DNA of 64,000 nucleotides from Naegleria lovaniensis. Taxonomy: Eukaryota; Heterolobosea; Eutetramitea; Acrasida; Naegleriidae. The stretch covers positions 124,001-188,000 of the forward strand of contig NW_025407859.1 of NCBI RefSeq assembly GCF_003324165.1, read 5' to 3'. Positions 11,633 to 25,600 of the stretch are shown here, piece by piece. How positions within the stretch are numbered: position 1 is the stretch's first letter; each line of letters begins with the position of its first letter. Under the pieces are notes generated by a model. It worked only from the letters and a program-made list of their open reading frames with translations. It searched no databases and had not been told where the DNA came from. The translations under genes were made by a program, and so were the position numbers.

Positions 11633-12664
11633 TTACAATCCAAGAACTTCCTTGTAGGTATTTTTCACAAAATCAATAGCCACACCTAATTCTTTGAGAG
11701 AGTCATCTCCATTCGATCTCATTTCAATAGACACGACCTTGTTGTATCCAATTTCTTTAAGAGCTTGTGCAGCTCGGGTATGTTGACATTTAACTTCATG
11801 GAATTTTGCTAACATGGGTTCACTGACATGAAAATGTTGAACAATGTCAGCATTATCCTTAATAGCACTGTACAAATCATCTCCAGCCATTGTCAAACAA
11901 GCTGTATCCAAATGAAGTCTGAAACCCAAATTATTAGTTTCACGAACAATTTGTGACGCTTGTTCAATATTATAACCAAAGAAACAGCTATAATCTTTTG
12001 GATTTGGTTCAAGGCATACACAAACCGCTGGCACTCCATCTGATGTTGGTTCCAGTCCCAATTCTTTGTGCTTATTCAGGCAATATTCTCCAAGTTCTCT
12101 AAAAAAAACAGTAGCAATTTGCAAACATTCTTCGTAGGTCTTTCCTCTAGGATCTCTAGTTTTTGGTGATCCAAAAACGAGGCGAACACTCTTAGCAACA
12201 CTATTTGGCTCCTTCACAAGTTCATAGGCCAAATCAATCACAAATTTTGTATGATCAACGTATGCTTTTCGTGACTCATCTGTATGGAAAATTTCCAAAT
12301 CATTCTTTTTGAAAGAAAGAGCTTGGAAGGATGACACTCGTAAACCCTTGTCTAGAATCTTCTTTTTAAAGTTTCCCCATGCTGAATGAATACGAGAGAA
12401 GTTATTGATTTTCATTGAAAGATGGTGATGAATTGCCCAATTTTGGATTATCATTAAAATCATTTCCGATCATTCATGATGATGGCCAAAAATACACTAC
12501 TAACTTTCAAACTTACCCTCCGGAGTGAAATCAATCCATTCAGGAATAATCTTTGTTGGAGCAACTTCAAGTAATCCAACTCCTTTCTCCTTTAGAAAAT
12601 CCAAAGCTTGATCATCTTGATGGAGTTCCCAAGCGATATTTGAAACAGCGAGGCTTGCAGGCAT
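11633..12664 (-). CDS. Sugar phosphate isomerase/epimerase-like TIM barrel
   Basis: Xylose-isomerase-like TIM-barrel (AP endonuclease family 2) protein of 298 residues. Exons are 12664-12517 and 12381-11633, donor GTAAGT, acceptor TTCAG. I chose the ATG at 12664 because it follows eight A and begins MPASLAVSNIAWE, the usual first strand of this family; the frame is open to an ATG at 12730 that would add 22 residues. Candidate metal-binding residues lie in LLEVAPTK, CVCLEPNP, HLDTACL, HFHVSEP and SIEMR, which have the expected order of Glu, Glu, Asp, His and Glu at barrel strand ends. The reaction (epimerase, isomerase or dehydratase) cannot be decided. Convergent with the gene ending at 11487. 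Confidence 0.75.
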
Positions 12665-12841
12665 TTTTTTTATGTGCGTAGGAAATACAATCCCTTTCAA
12701 AACAACGAGCTTTGTATTAAATAATTTCATAAAGCTTGTTATTGAGTAAGAGAGGAATAATGCAAGGACATTGAAATTATTTTAATTAATTATTATTCAA
12801 TTGTAAATTCCTTAACATCTGAAATTGGTTTTTTAAAAAAA

Positions 12842-14734
12842 ATGCAACAAAAGGATGAAAAGGAGAAACGTTTTAAACCCCTTAATCATTTCTTCTCACC
12901 GACGAGAGTGAATACTTTCAGCAGTAATACGCTTGATAGATCTGAAGACATGAAAAATACACGGACAGAGCAAGAACAACCTTTACTAAATTTAAGAAAT
13001 TCCGGAATGATCAAGAAGAAAATTCTTCTCCGATTGTTTGAGAAATATTTACGGGAACATGATTTGGAAAAAAGTGCATCTGTATTGGACCAGGAAATGA
13101 AAAAGTTGGATCTGGCTGCGAAGAGCAATCATAACCATGAAAAAACCTCAATACTGAACTGCAAATTACGAAAATATTGTAGCAACATCAACCATGAGGT
13201 GTTAACAAGGTGGATAAATGAATTGGATGGCAGTACTTCAATTGATGAAATGGCAAGAATTGAATTTCCTTATTATCTAACTCCAGAAACAGTCTTGAGT
13301 AATAACAGTGATGAAGAGGAAGAGATTTTACAAGCTCTAAGTGAATGGGATGTAGAAAGTTTGCTTAGTGAATGTCTATCAACAATGAATCTGAAAGAGC
13401 TCAATGGCTATTCCTCAATCCTATCCTCAAATCTTTTAGAAACTGACATGGCCATGCCTACACGTTTTGAAACAGTAATGAAATATGTCGATCATAGTAT
13501 TTCCAGTAAGAGTGAAAAACCGCTGGATAAACTATGCTTAATGTACCAGAGTCTAGGAATATCTTCTCTGGAATTTCTAACGTGCATTCAGTACTTGATT
13601 GAAAAAACGCCATCCTGTGAGCAACAGTCACCCAACAGTGATCCATTTGTAAATATTCACACCACTGCGGTGTTGCTGTTAAAAGTATGGCTTTCGAAAT
13701 ACTACCTAAAATATTCACAATTTGAAACAGGTGGTTATCAAATTCACAAGAAGATTATTGGTGAAACTTTAAGGTTTCTCCAGACCTCTTCATGCAAGGA
13801 GAAGGAATCAATAGTGGGATGGATCATGAATGGTAGTGTAAGTGAGTCCCACTCCACTACATTACGCACACTGGAAAACATGCTGATGGAACCAATAGTA
13901 ACCGCTCGCCAGAAAAAGCATTCAAAGCCACTTGTCACAATTTTCGACATTGGTGTGGAATTAATGAGTTTGCACTTGAGCTATCTTTTTGGAAAATTTT
14001 TCTTGACGATTGAACCTCAAGAGTTAATTGGTGCTAATTGGACTAAGAGTCGACGAAAATATCTGTCTCCCAATATATTGGACAATATTGACATTTTCAA
14101 TCGTTATTCCACGTGGTTTGCAAGTTTGGTCATTCAAGAGCAAGAAAAAAGTAAGCGAGTACAAGTGTTGGAATACTTGATCAAGTTAGCGTCATGCTGT
14201 TATAGAGTTGGAAATTTCTACGCAGTGTATGTCATTGCTTCTGCGTTGAGCAGTGGTCCTGTTGGCAGATTGAAACAAACCTTTAATGCTCTCTCTACAG
14301 AGTGCGAAATTGAGTATGAAAGAATACGAACAGCCACCAGCACGGACATGAACTCGGCAAACTACACCAAAGCATTGAAAGAAGTATTTACAAAGGCCTC
14401 AGAGAATCCTTCTCAATATTGTTGCATTCCGAATTTAGGAAAGCATTTGGGGGAATTGACATTGACAGAAGAGAGTGTACAGGATGTTGACTACAAAGTC
14501 GATGTCATCTATGAATTGATTTCTAGTAAGGTGTTAGATCTACAGCGAGTATTGCTTCAATCCATGATGTTTTTGCAATTGGATTATGATGTATTACTCT
14601 TTGTTCTTGAAGCCAGAGGTACCTTTTCCAACTCGGATGAAATGATGATCCTGAGCAAGCAATACGAGATCAATACTCCCATGCGCTCCAAAACATTGAG
14701 CAATTTGTCAATCACGCCGAGCAGGCTTAAATAA
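12842..14734 (+). CDS. Ras guanine nucleotide exchange factor with LisH motif
   Basis: Single exon, 630 residues. Residues about 58-88 ([20 protein letters not shown]) form a LisH dimerisation motif. A region around 200-330 resembles a RasGEF N-terminal helical module. The catalytic CDC25-homology domain starts near 365: [20 protein letters not shown], then [44 protein letters not shown], then [10 protein letters not shown]. These are the standard structural blocks, including the NF.....I.SAL pattern. It would activate a Ras or Rap GTPase at a membrane. Start follows an A run. Its stop lies 48 bases from the stop of the opposite PheRS gene. LisH plus RasGEF is a combination I associate with amoebae such as Dictyostelium. 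Confidence 0.87.
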   Translation: MQQKDEKEKRFKPLNHFFSPTRVNTFSSNTLDRSEDMKNTRTEQEQPLLNLRNSGMIKKKILLRLFEKYLREHDLEKSASVLDQEMKKLDLAAKSNHNHEKTSILNCKLRKYCSNINHEVLTRWINELDGSTSIDEMARIEFPYYLTPETVLSNNSDEEEEILQALSEWDVESLLSECLSTMNLKELNGYSSILSSNLLETDMAMPTRFETVMKYVDHSISSKSEKPLDKLCLMYQSLGISSLEFLTCIQYLIEKTPSCEQQSPNSDPFVNIHTTAVLLLKVWLSKYYLKYSQFETGGYQIHKKIIGETLRFLQTSSCKEKESIVGWIMNGSVSESHSTTLRTLENMLMEPIVTARQKKHSKPLVTIFDIGVELMSLHLSYLFGKFFLTIEPQELIGANWTKSRRKYLSPNILDNIDIFNRYSTWFASLVIQEQEKSKRVQVLEYLIKLASCCYRVGNFYAVYVIASALSSGPVGRLKQTFNALSTECEIEYERIRTATSTDMNSANYTKALKEVFTKASENPSQYCCIPNLGKHLGELTLTEESVQDVDYKVDVIYELISSKVLDLQRVLLQSMMFLQLDYDVLLFVLEARGTFSNSDEMMILSKQYEINTPMRSKTLSNLSITPSRLK

Positions 14735-14782
14735 TTCCAAATGTTTGGCAATTGTTGTGGATCAATGTAATAAAAGAGTGGT

Positions 14783-16426
14783 TTACTTGTTGAGTCTGCA
14801 AATTGGATTCTTTTGGACTTGTCGCAAGTCAACCTCATGCCCAACCAAATCTCTAATGTTTGAAACACGATACTTGATCATGGTTGGTCTTTCCAACGAG
14901 AGACCCCAAGCCAAAACTGTGACATCTTCAGGGATGCCCATTGGAAGAAGCATTTCTGGTCTGAACATACCCGAGTTACCGACTTCTACCAATCCTCTTA
15001 CTGGGTGATTACTGAAAATTTCCATGGATGGTTCGGTGTAAGGATTGTAAGCTGGCTTGAATTTGATATCAGTGATACCAATCTTTGCAAAGAATTGCTC
15101 GAAAAGTCCAATCATATCACCCAATGTTAAATTCTTATCAATAACCATTCCTTCGATTTGATGGAATTCACACAAGTGAGTAGCATCAGGAGTTTCATTA
15201 CGGAAAACCCGATCAATGGAGAAGAATTTTCTTGGTCTGAAGGGCACTCCACTTTGTAACTCTTTACCGAGATCTCTTAAATAACGACTACTGACAGCAG
15301 TGGTGTGTGTACGAAGAAGATTTTTCTTTGCTTCCTCAATCTTCCAATCGTATCGATATCCAATAGAACCAAATCCTCCATTTTCATGAGTCTTTTGAAC
15401 TGTTTCAACATATCCATCAGTTGGTAAAGAGATACATTCTTTTGGATATTCCAAGAAGAAGGTGTCGTGAGCGTCACGAGCAGGGTGTTGTTGAGGTTGG
15501 AACAAGGCATCGAAATTCCAAAAAGAGCTCTCAACAAAGTTATTGGTGGTCATTTCTTCAAATCCAAGTTCAAGGAAAACCTTTCGGAATTCAGTTCTGA
15601 CCTTCAACAAAGTATGAAGATAACCATTTTCACTTCTCTTACCATGAGCTTTAAAGTTGTATGGCTTGAAGGATGCTGATTCCCAATTTCCAGTAGCAAG
15701 CAAATCACTTGTCAAATCGGTCTCTTGTTTTTGTCGTTGAACTGAGAATTTTGGACCCTTTGTAACATAAAAGTATTTGATAGTGTCCACTTTAACGAGC
15801 TTTCTCGATTTTAGTTGAGAAAAGGCAGCAGAGCTCAAGAACTTTCCTTGGTCAATGAGTTGTTGCTTTGATTGAGTATAGTTTGGATCTGTATCATCCT
15901 TGACGTTCAAATTTGCGTATTCAATTAATTTCAACTCTTCCAAGTTCTTTCCTTTCACCTTGTCCAATTCTGTGAAAACAAATTTTTCTGTAACAATCTT
16001 CAATTGCTTCAAAGCAGCGTCATCCGGAATTTGAGTAATAGTGTCGGCCTTCTTCATGATTGTGGATCCTTTTTCCTGAGTTACCCATTGATTCTTTCTA
16101 GAGTTCATCACAGCGCTATCGAAAGAAGCACCCAATTTTTCCTTCAAAATTGAAACATCAACGCCATCAGGAGAGTTGATGAGAAGAGTTACCAATTTAA
16201 TTTCAGGAGATTGTCCCAATTGAATAATTTCCAAGCCTTCACCAGTTGGAGAAGCTTTAACGCATTCCTTCTTTTCAAAGGCTAAAATTTCAGAAAGAGT
16301 TAAACTATTGATGATACCATACAATTGTTGATGATCCACATTTACACTGTGGGCATACTCGACCGAGTTTTGAATGCTTCCGTGTTGGTCAATATAGTTG
16401 AGAACTTGTGTGTCGTCCATCATCAT
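14783..16426 (-). CDS. FARSA: Phenylalanyl-tRNA synthetase alpha subunit, cytosolic type
   Basis: Catalytic alpha subunit of the heterotetrameric cytosolic PheRS, which charges tRNA-Phe. Single exon, 547 residues, in the normal range for eukaryotic alpha subunits (about 500). The N-terminal 170 residues contain winged-helix-like DNA-binding folds ([21 protein letters not shown]). The class II core shows motif 1 around [19 protein letters not shown], motif 2 at [20 protein letters not shown] then FHQIEG, and motif 3 at [20 protein letters not shown] then [20 protein letters not shown] and the Phe-pocket EVGNSGMF are present. No mitochondrial presequence is seen. Confidence 0.95.
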   Translation of the reverse strand: MMMDDTQVLNYIDQHGSIQNSVEYAHSVNVDHQQLYGIINSLTLSEILAFEKKECVKASPTGEGLEIIQLGQSPEIKLVTLLINSPDGVDVSILKEKLGASFDSAVMNSRKNQWVTQEKGSTIMKKADTITQIPDDAALKQLKIVTEKFVFTELDKVKGKNLEELKLIEYANLNVKDDTDPNYTQSKQQLIDQGKFLSSAAFSQLKSRKLVKVDTIKYFYVTKGPKFSVQRQKQETDLTSDLLATGNWESASFKPYNFKAHGKRSENGYLHTLLKVRTEFRKVFLELGFEEMTTNNFVESSFWNFDALFQPQQHPARDAHDTFFLEYPKECISLPTDGYVETVQKTHENGGFGSIGYRYDWKIEEAKKNLLRTHTTAVSSRYLRDLGKELQSGVPFRPRKFFSIDRVFRNETPDATHLCEFHQIEGMVIDKNLTLGDMIGLFEQFFAKIGITDIKFKPAYNPYTEPSMEIFSNHPVRGLVEVGNSGMFRPEMLLPMGIPEDVTVLAWGLSLERPTMIKYRVSNIRDLVGHEVDLRQVQKNPICRLNK

Positions 16427-16620
16427 GATGATTGCTGTGTGGTGGTTTGATGAGGGTGATGATATTTTTTTTTAAATCCCAAAAAATTCAAATTGTCTTC
16501 ATCACCCAGCATGTTGCCTAGCATCATCACCACACTTCCGAATTATTTATGAAATCATTGTGCGTTTATGAAATTGTTAATTATTATTATTTAGATTTTC
16601 AAAACTGTATTGGCACTTTA

Positions 16621-19600
16621 TTACACTTTAGAACATAGAGCTGCTACTCCTCTCAGTGTCCACTTGCTTGGATCTTCACTCGTTTTCAAATGCAAATCGA
16701 AAATGTAATTTCTATGAGTACGATCTGGATTCTTGTACACTGGACACACATACTCTTTCGGTCCCATATCACTACCTTGCATGGATGAGATGGCTGAGAG
16801 ATGAATAATTGGCAATTCATGAACAAGACTCAACTCGGAAGAAGGAACATCGGAAAGTTGTTTCGCTTTTCGATCCCAAATTGCTCCTTCCAAATACAAG
16901 CCATAAACAAAGACTCCTTCAGCATCTTCGGGTGCATTGAAACTATCTTTGAGAGCGTCTTTGCTTGTAATTTCAGTCTTGAGAGAAACAGATTCGAGTG
17001 ACCATCCAGCATGTTTACGAGTCGATTCTTGTTTCACGGCTGTTAAAAATCCAGCAATGTTGAAAAACCCAGAAATCCAAAAGAGTTTGGGTTGACCTTT
17101 TTGTAACCAACTCATAAATTGTTCATGTCGTTTCTGTAATTGTTCAATCCAAACACCCAATTTATGGGATTCCCATGAAACTTTTTGCCATGGTTGAGGA
17201 ACTTTTGCATCATAGAGCGAATCGAAAATATTTTGAAGCTCTGCACTCATGACAATGGTACCAGCAATGGCAAGTTTCAAATCTTGTAAATGTCTACGGA
17301 CAAGTTTTAACACAATTTTCATGCGATCAATTTCTTGTTTCAAGAAAATAACCATTGGATTATTGGCACCACCACTATCCTTTTTAGAATTCTCGATTTT
17401 CTTAAAGTATTTCTTGAGTTCCTTACTGTCATATTCTTCGGGAATTTTCTCCAAATAACTTTTCACATCCTTCAAGACAATGTCTTCTCGTGTTTCACCA
17501 CTTCCTGCAGCAGATTCTTTTGGCTGAATACCTTGAATAGTGCTCAACACAAAGTTTGTTTTTTGTTCATTGTGAACAATTTCTGCATTTTGATGCAAAC
17601 CAAAAACTTCTGGCGGATCAAAGAGTGGTAAAGTTTCATGAATGTACTTTCGATAGTCATCAATCTTGGCCTTTTCGGGAATTTCATACACTTTTTGTTT
17701 TTCACGGTCGCAGTAAAAGGTAAAGTCCTTTGAGAAGACATGTTGTCCATAGAATTTGTTTCCGTACTTGCTCAGGAGAATTGAATCGTAGGCATCTGTC
17801 ACTCTTCCTCCATATTGTACATCACAAATCATGTATCGAATAGTATTCCATTGGATCTTTTTGATGTCATTTTCATTAAGGTAATTGATTAAGAAATGAA
17901 GAGAGCATTCCAAATCGGATTGATTGAATTCATAGGGTACACACCAGCCAAGAGGGCCAAACTTTTTTCTTTCAATGAGTACCGAGTGAAGAAAACATGT
18001 ACTGTAAATCAATTTTCGATTTTCAGGAACTTCACCGAGAGCTTCTTGAGTGAGCCAATTGTAAGCTTTAGCCAGACCTGCTCTAATACCTGTAGGTGGC
18101 TCGTCTGTGACCTTAATTGACATTTGTAAGAGGTTGATTGGGAATAAAGGAGTGGGCTCGGTTGTTATCCAAACTCTGAATGACTTGTCACTGTAATCTT
18201 CCTTGGATAGGTCCATGAGTGTCTTTTCTAGAATTTCGAGATAGTCAATACCGAGGTGACAGTTTTGTAGAAGAACCCAACCTCCATTTGCAATGGCATT
18301 CTTGATCAATTCTTGAGCCTTCTCTTTCTGACCTTGTCCCATGGAAACTCTGTCGATGGTCATTTTCAAATGTTGTGCAAGTTTTTCAATGGATCCAGTC
18401 AAATCAGAGCCTTGAGATAGTAAACAAACAATTGGTGTAATGGGTGATGATTCTTTCCATGTTTCTTCCAAATTCAACGAAATTGAATCGACAAATTGTT
18501 GTCCAAGCGTGTCAATGATATAGGATGAGCATGCATTCATGGTCCTATCCATACGAATACATCTTATGAGCAATAATCTATGGAAGGTACTGAGAGAGGA
18601 GAAGTCAGGAATTGCCTCATTTTCAGGGCTTGCAGAAAAGTAGAATTTCTTCCATTGGTCCTCGTTGTTTTCAATTTGGAGATGAATATTTCTGAATTCA
18701 GGAATGTCAGCTTTGGTCAAGCTGAAAATATTCAGCCATGTTTTGTCTTCAATCCAAGAAAATGGAATTTTTGGTGCGTCACTCTTCTGAAGAGCATTAC
18801 CAGCTCTAATCAAGCAATTGAATTCTTTCATGGTGATTCCCTTTCCTTTAGACTTGGGCTTTTTCAAGTCAATCTTGAGAGCGAGAAGCAATGCAAAAAC
18901 TATTCTGTGCTTTTCATATAGACCTCTCTGTACGTATTTGTAGATAAAGAAGGTGGAATAATTAATAATGTTGTCAATTCTCACCTTATTATTCCTGTCC
19001 TTTTCTGACTCATCGATAGCTTGAATGAAAAGTTTGATAAATTGACTGAGACTGACTTGATACATGCAATTGATAAGACTGAGCTCTGTGATCACAAAGT
19101 ACATAATACTTCCTCTGTTGGCTACAGGTCTAAATTCTTCTCTTGCTTCCTGAATACTTCTATTAGTCTCCTCACTGATCATGAGTTTTTCCTTGATAGT
19201 TCTGTTCTTTTCTTTCGTTTTTGTGAGGATATCAATCAACTCAGTATCGTCGACTAAACTCTTTTCACGATTTTCACTGAGCTTTTCAAGCAATTCCTTT
19301 TCACATTGTTCCATAATTTCGTTACATTCTTGGATATCGTTGAGTAGTGAAGTTCGTTTCTCTTCCAATTCAATCATTTCCTTGTTAATAACAATTGCTA
19401 ATAATTGATCTTCCAAACCAATAGCAGTGACTGTAAAGTCAATGACTGAAACCTTTGCAAACATTTCTGGGGTATATCTAGGATTTGGTAATTTGGTCGT
19501 AATGTACAATCTAAAGTTTTCATTATAAGGTACCTCATTCTCTCCAATCTTAATCTTTGGGCGTTTACCTTTTTTAATGAGTTGCATATCGAGAACAGAA

Positions 19601-22600
19601 TCCAATATTGGATCAAGTTCTTCTCCAATATCTTCGATGAGAAGTGGTCGACCAGTAGCAACACATTTTTCTAAATCTTCTTTCAGATTATCTGCAGAAA
19701 GGGTGGTGATAACAAGGTCGTTTGCTTCCTTGTGTTTGATCCATTCTTTACCTTGACCTTGAGGATCAATCAATAAAGGATATCTTGAGCCTGTCGTGAC
19801 AATGATGGCGTTTTGTGTGGAGTAGTCATCGTTTGGCAATCCTTGCAATCTCCATTCGCCAATTGTGGTTGGGTGTGTAATGAAATCAATAACATTAACT
19901 TTTTCGGAAAATGGAATACCTCTGTTTTTAAATTCGGCAAAGCACAACTGCTCGACGATGGTACTTCTGAATTCTTGATTGAATGGTCCTGAATACGTCA
20001 AAAACACAGAAGCCAGGGCAATATCTCCAATTAAATTATGAATGTCTAATTGGAATTGCTTTTGATCTTTTCTCCATCTCTCTTCTTCGGATGATAAGCC
20101 ATGAATTAATGCTTCAGCGGCTTCCATTCTTTTTCTGGTTTGAAGAGCATCGTCTTCCAATTGTTTCTTGTGGTTAAGAGCCTCTTCAAGTTGTCTATTG
20201 AGCTCTCTGAGTTCTTTTTGCTTTTCTTCATACTCGTCTACCATTTCCTTGAGTTGAGCTTGAGCTATTTGCAATTTGGTTTCTGCTTCTTCGACTTTTC
20301 TTCTCTTTGGGTCGACAACTTTGGCAATGTTATGATAATTGACCATGGATTGTACCCATTCCCAAAGACTAGCAGCAGCTTCTGATGAGTTTAACACATT
20401 TTCCACTGTCAGGGTTGGATCATCCATGTAAGGTGCAACTAATTCAACTTGCTCGTCACTAATCGAATCTTTGTCAAACTTTAACAAACTTTGCATAAAG
20501 TTGATATTGTTCATCATTTCTTTGGCATATCTCCAAGATGGTTTCAAAATCTTTCTTGGGTTCTTTGGGTCTGTAGAGCGTTCTTCAATTTCAGTCTTGT
20601 CAATTGGAAGGCCTCTGAAGATGAGAATGGTGTCCATCACTCTCATGATTGGTTCTGGTGGTGTCTGATACTTTTTAATCTTACTCAAAGAAGCGCTAGT
20701 AATTTTATCCAACGCTCTTTCTGCAGCTTGAAGGTGAGGTTCAGCATTCTTGAGATCGTGTGTAACTTCATCTCGCTCCTTTTGAACAATTTTCACTTCT
20801 TTTTCTTGTTTTTCTTTTCTCTTTTGGATTTCTCGTCCTTGTTCTTCTGCTGCCTTTGTTTCTTTTTGTACCTTATCAACCAACACTTGGGCGCTTGCTT
20901 GAGCAATTTGCAGCTCCCTTTCTTTTTGTTCCAACTCCTTTCCTTTCTCTCGTACGTCTTCTTTTGCTTGCTGTAACTTTTCGAGGCCTTTCGAAATGTT
21001 ATTACTCTTCTTTTCAATTTCTTGTAATTTTTCAACATAAATCTTTCTATAAATGTTAAGGAAAGAAAGGTATGTCTTTGGAGTTACGTAGGTATTTCGT
21101 CGGTACTTGTTCAAATATTCTACGGTGAGTTCATTCACACTGTAGTGCAAATCTTTCATGAAAAGAACCAAACTGTTCTTGATGCTGTCAGTGGTAGCTA
21201 AATCAAAATTGCCGATAAACTTGTCAGCTGTTGCTTTAAGGGCTTCTTTTGGCCAAGGATCAAACCAATCAATGGTACATCCACTAATAATTCCAGGGAA
21301 TTTTCTCGATCTGTTTCTGAATTGATCTCCGATGGGAGAGAAGCATAGAACCATGTGTAAATTGTCTCTCGCTCGATCAATGAAGAAGTTAAATAAATTT
21401 TCTGGAGTTGCCATAAATGATGGATCGCTTTTGATAGCAATTGGTCTCAGCTCTCCAATCATCATTTCTCGTTCTTCTTTTGTGAAAAGACCTGGAATAT
21501 CTCCTGAGGTAAGCATCATGTTGATATACTCCAAAAATTGTTCATCCTTAATATCGTTATCGGTGAATATGAAAGTCACTGGAGATTCCAACACCGCAAT
21601 CTTGTATAGCTTTTTCAAGTCGTCGAGAAGAGCTTGAATGTGATAATTCTTTGTTACTTGAATTTTAAAGGTTTTGTAACCTGCAATATAGGAAGCTAAC
21701 TTGGTTAGCGATTGTTTTCCACTACCTCCAACTCCAACTAACAATGCATTTCCTCTTTCACTTCGAATAATTCTTGAAATTCTTGTAATGTGTAAAATCG
21801 CAAAATCAAATAGTACAATATCCAAAGGCTCTTTCTTATGTTTTTCATTGTACTTGTTTAGCAACTCATCCAGTCGATTATAGAGAAGTACATAATCGTC
21901 TACAGGTTCATAAATCTTTGGATCATCCTCTGGTGGTGGAGCTTCATAGTCCATGTCATCCATGCTAACAACATTTTCGTCATGACTTTCGGCCTTTCTC
22001 AAAAAGTCGACAAAAAGTTTTGATTTTACAGCTCTAGCAATGTCTTCTCCGTAGTGTTCCTTTAAGAGTCCTTTGGATGTATTTTGGAACCATTCACGAT
22101 CTGCATCTTCGATGAATTTATCATGAAGCACTCGATCGGCTTCGTGTCTCCACAAATGAAGCAAATCTAAATGGTTTTGAATAACTTCACTCTTACCAAG
22201 TAACAACCCTTGGAAAATTCTGCTCAAATCTCTCAAGTTAAAAACATAGTGGAACTTGTTTGGTGTTGGAAGCATCTTTTCTTTGGTTTGCATCCATAAC
22301 TTTCTTGTAAGCTCTGGCAAGGTAGAAGCACATTGCATGACTTCATCAGAGAAACCTCTTGCTTTGCAGTAATGACCTTCAATAATGGTTGTAAATATGT
22401 GATCGATCGATTTTGTGGATGGAACCGTCAGATTGAAAATAGCAAAATGTCGTTTCAATCGATCTGGAATGTCATTCTTTCCAAGACCAGGTTGATTCAT
22501 AGCAGCCAAAAATTGCACATCTACAATCTTTAACCATTGATTATTAGAGTCGAGAGAATAGAATCCACCATCCTCAATAACTTGTCTCACAATTTCATTA

Positions 22601-25600
22601 GTGATTTGATCGCCCCATTCATTGATTTCTGGCATGTTAATATCATCAATAAAAATAAACATTTTTCTGCCAAGAGGAGGACCAAACACCTTGTTACTCA
22701 ATCGCTTTTCGAGAGAGGTAAAGATTGAATTTTGTACAATACCAGGTGTAGTGGCGCTCGAGAATGAGATTAACTTGTTTTTGAACTTGTTCTTGTCTAA
22801 TTCATTGAGATACTTCTTAATGGTGACTGTTTTGGCGGTACCACTGGTACCAATAAGAAGGACGGAATGCTCTTGCTTGGCCATGAGTTGAATCAAAAAG
22901 TCAGTTCTTACATTATCCACTGTAGGAATTAAAATACTGTTGAAGAGTGGCTCATAATCGGTTGGATATTTCCAATGTGGAACGTTGAACTTCCAATTTC
23001 TCCAGTCTCCATTTTCATCCATGGTAAATTCATAGATCGTGTCTCCCGAGTCTAGAGAAGGAATTGACAATTTACAATCTTTTTCGAGGAAGGTATGAAA
23101 CTTAATTCGATCCGAACTCTCCAAGGTGCCTCCAATTCCCCATATGACTGAGAAAATAAAAAGCTTCTCAATCATAGAATCAGTAAAGGATTTTCGAGTA
23201 AAGTTTGTGAACATGCCGTCCAAGATTTTCAATGTTGTAGCCACAATGTTGGAATTTCCAATAAACATTGATGGAGAGCATTCATTCTCAATGAACGTGA
23301 GAATGTCAGTGACATGTTTGTTGAAAAGGTTTGTGAGCTTTTCAATTTCATTGTTTGAACGCTTGTTATGCTTCTTAATCCATGAGAGGAAGATAGGTTC
23401 CCATCCAAGTATAGTAGAGCCAATATAAACCATACCCATTCTGGAAACGGTGGCAGGAGAGGCATTATCCAAGCTACCGACTTCAAATACTAATTTCAAA
23501 GTTTTTGGCATATTCAATCGATCACCATTGGCAAGTGTCAACGATTTGGTATCATCCAACACAGTATTCAAATTTTCAATCCAAATCGTGTCGACAGGTC
23601 CATCAAGCAGAATCCAGGAATATTCCTTCTTCTTGTCCATAGTTTCTCTCCACAGAGATGTAAATATACCATCGGTCCAATCGTTGGTTCCTTTATCAAG
23701 AGTACCAAACATTTGTTCTGAAGTGATTGATTTTGGATTCATCTTCTTAATTTTGGTTTGAATACCAATTTTTCCAAGAGCTTCACAAAGTACATTGATT
23801 GCAGCACTTTTACCTGAACCACTCGGACCCATGCAACAAAGACCATGACGCACCTTGTATTGTTCGTAGAGTTGCAAAATTTTCAATTTCCAAGGCGAGT
23901 GATTAACAAGTCCATGCTTTTCAATCACCGAGTCGATGGCCTCACTCATGGCAGCATCTGGAGCATCGTTACATGTTTCATTGGGAAACAAGTCTTTTAA
24001 CAATTCTTTGAACAAGGTAGAGTCTTCATCGACAAGTTTGGAATTGTTCATATCTTGCAAAACTCTCATGAGTACTTTGGTTTCATCTTTTTTCACTTCA
24101 TTACCACCCTTTTCACCGGATGAACTTTCTGATCGTAGTGAAACTCCACACGTTCTAAGAACAGACAAGATATTTCTCAAACCAAAGTCATAGTGATTTT
24201 GGTTGGACAATTGTTGTTCACATAGTTTGTACAACATGTCAAATTTCTTAGACAGAGGTTGATTTTCTAAAAATCCTGATGCAGCCAATCGGACTTTCAT
24301 AATAATTCTTCTGTCAGGTTGAACCACTGCAATGGTTCTAAACAATGCTTTCATGTTTTCTGGTAGTTCAGTACGACCAGCATAACCTGGATTGAATGTG
24401 ATAAAACATGCACATGTTGGATCGAGTACAAGTTCAGAACCATCGGTAAAGGTAAACTTGGATGCTCGATTTCTCATGGCATCGAAAATGCAGGCAACCT
24501 GAGCAGCGACAACACTCAACACTTCAAGCTTGACTCTGTTAATTTCATCAAAACCACACCAGGCACCACTTTGAGCAATACCTTTGAACGTTGTGCCCAT
24601 TGAGTGCACAGAACCTTGATCCGAACAATTGATGGTAATGAAATATTTGCCCATGGTTCTTCCCATATCTTTGGTTGTTTCTGTTTTACCAGTACCGGCT
24701 GGACCAGCTGGTGCTCCACCCAAAAACATTCCCATTGCTTGTGCACACGAAATATAAATTCTGTCTGTTAATTGAGTAATGACCAATCTTTCTGTACATC
24801 CAAGATATTCATTGCAATATTCAAAGTCAACATCTGTGATAGAAATGACGCACTTGTCTTGCTCTGCTTTCCAGTAGAATCTCGTTCTTTTAGTCCATTC
24901 AAAGTCATTCACATTTTTAACCTTCTTCTTGAATAGCTCTTGGAATATTTCTACTTGGTGGATATGAATGGTAATGAGAGTTTCTAATCTCGTTCTTTGA
25001 AGAGCTGTGAGCTTTGGATTTGTGGTGAGAGTGACCAAATGGTTAAAAATGGTCTCAAACTTCTTTTTAGCATTCGCCATTGATGTTCGATCTCGTGAAT
25101 TTCGAATAGCCATCTCACTGTCCCAAGTCCACAACAATTGAAGTCCAAGGAGGGCAAGCTGTGAGCAAGGAATGTCACCAATAAACTTGGTGAGCTTGTC
25201 TCTACCAAAAGAATTGTTTTCGACGACAGCGAGATCTGAAAGTAGTGTCGAGCTCATATTTCTGGCCAATTCATGAACGGTTTCTTGCATGGCTGAAACA
25301 AGTCTGTTGAGCCATACTTCAATGTTATCCTCACAAATTACAGGCTCAACGAGCGGTACATATTCTCCTTCATATGATTTCATGGCAATGATATGATTCT
25401 TTTGTCTCGAGTCAAACTCCACTTCAGCAATATTGGAGAAAATACTGAGTAAATGTTTTTGGATTGATGATGGATCGCTTCCTTGTCCCAAAATTTCTAA
25501 AATTTGCTTATCAGACAAGAAATAAAATCTTGGAAATAGCATTCTCTTCTTTTCCAAATATCCTGAAAGATCTCGTTGACATTTTTCTAGAAGTGTTTTC

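Noticed and set aside
20793-21059. Lys-rich and aromatic-rich frames on both strands inside the dynein stalk
   Set aside because: Shadows of the coiled-coil stalk coding sequence.
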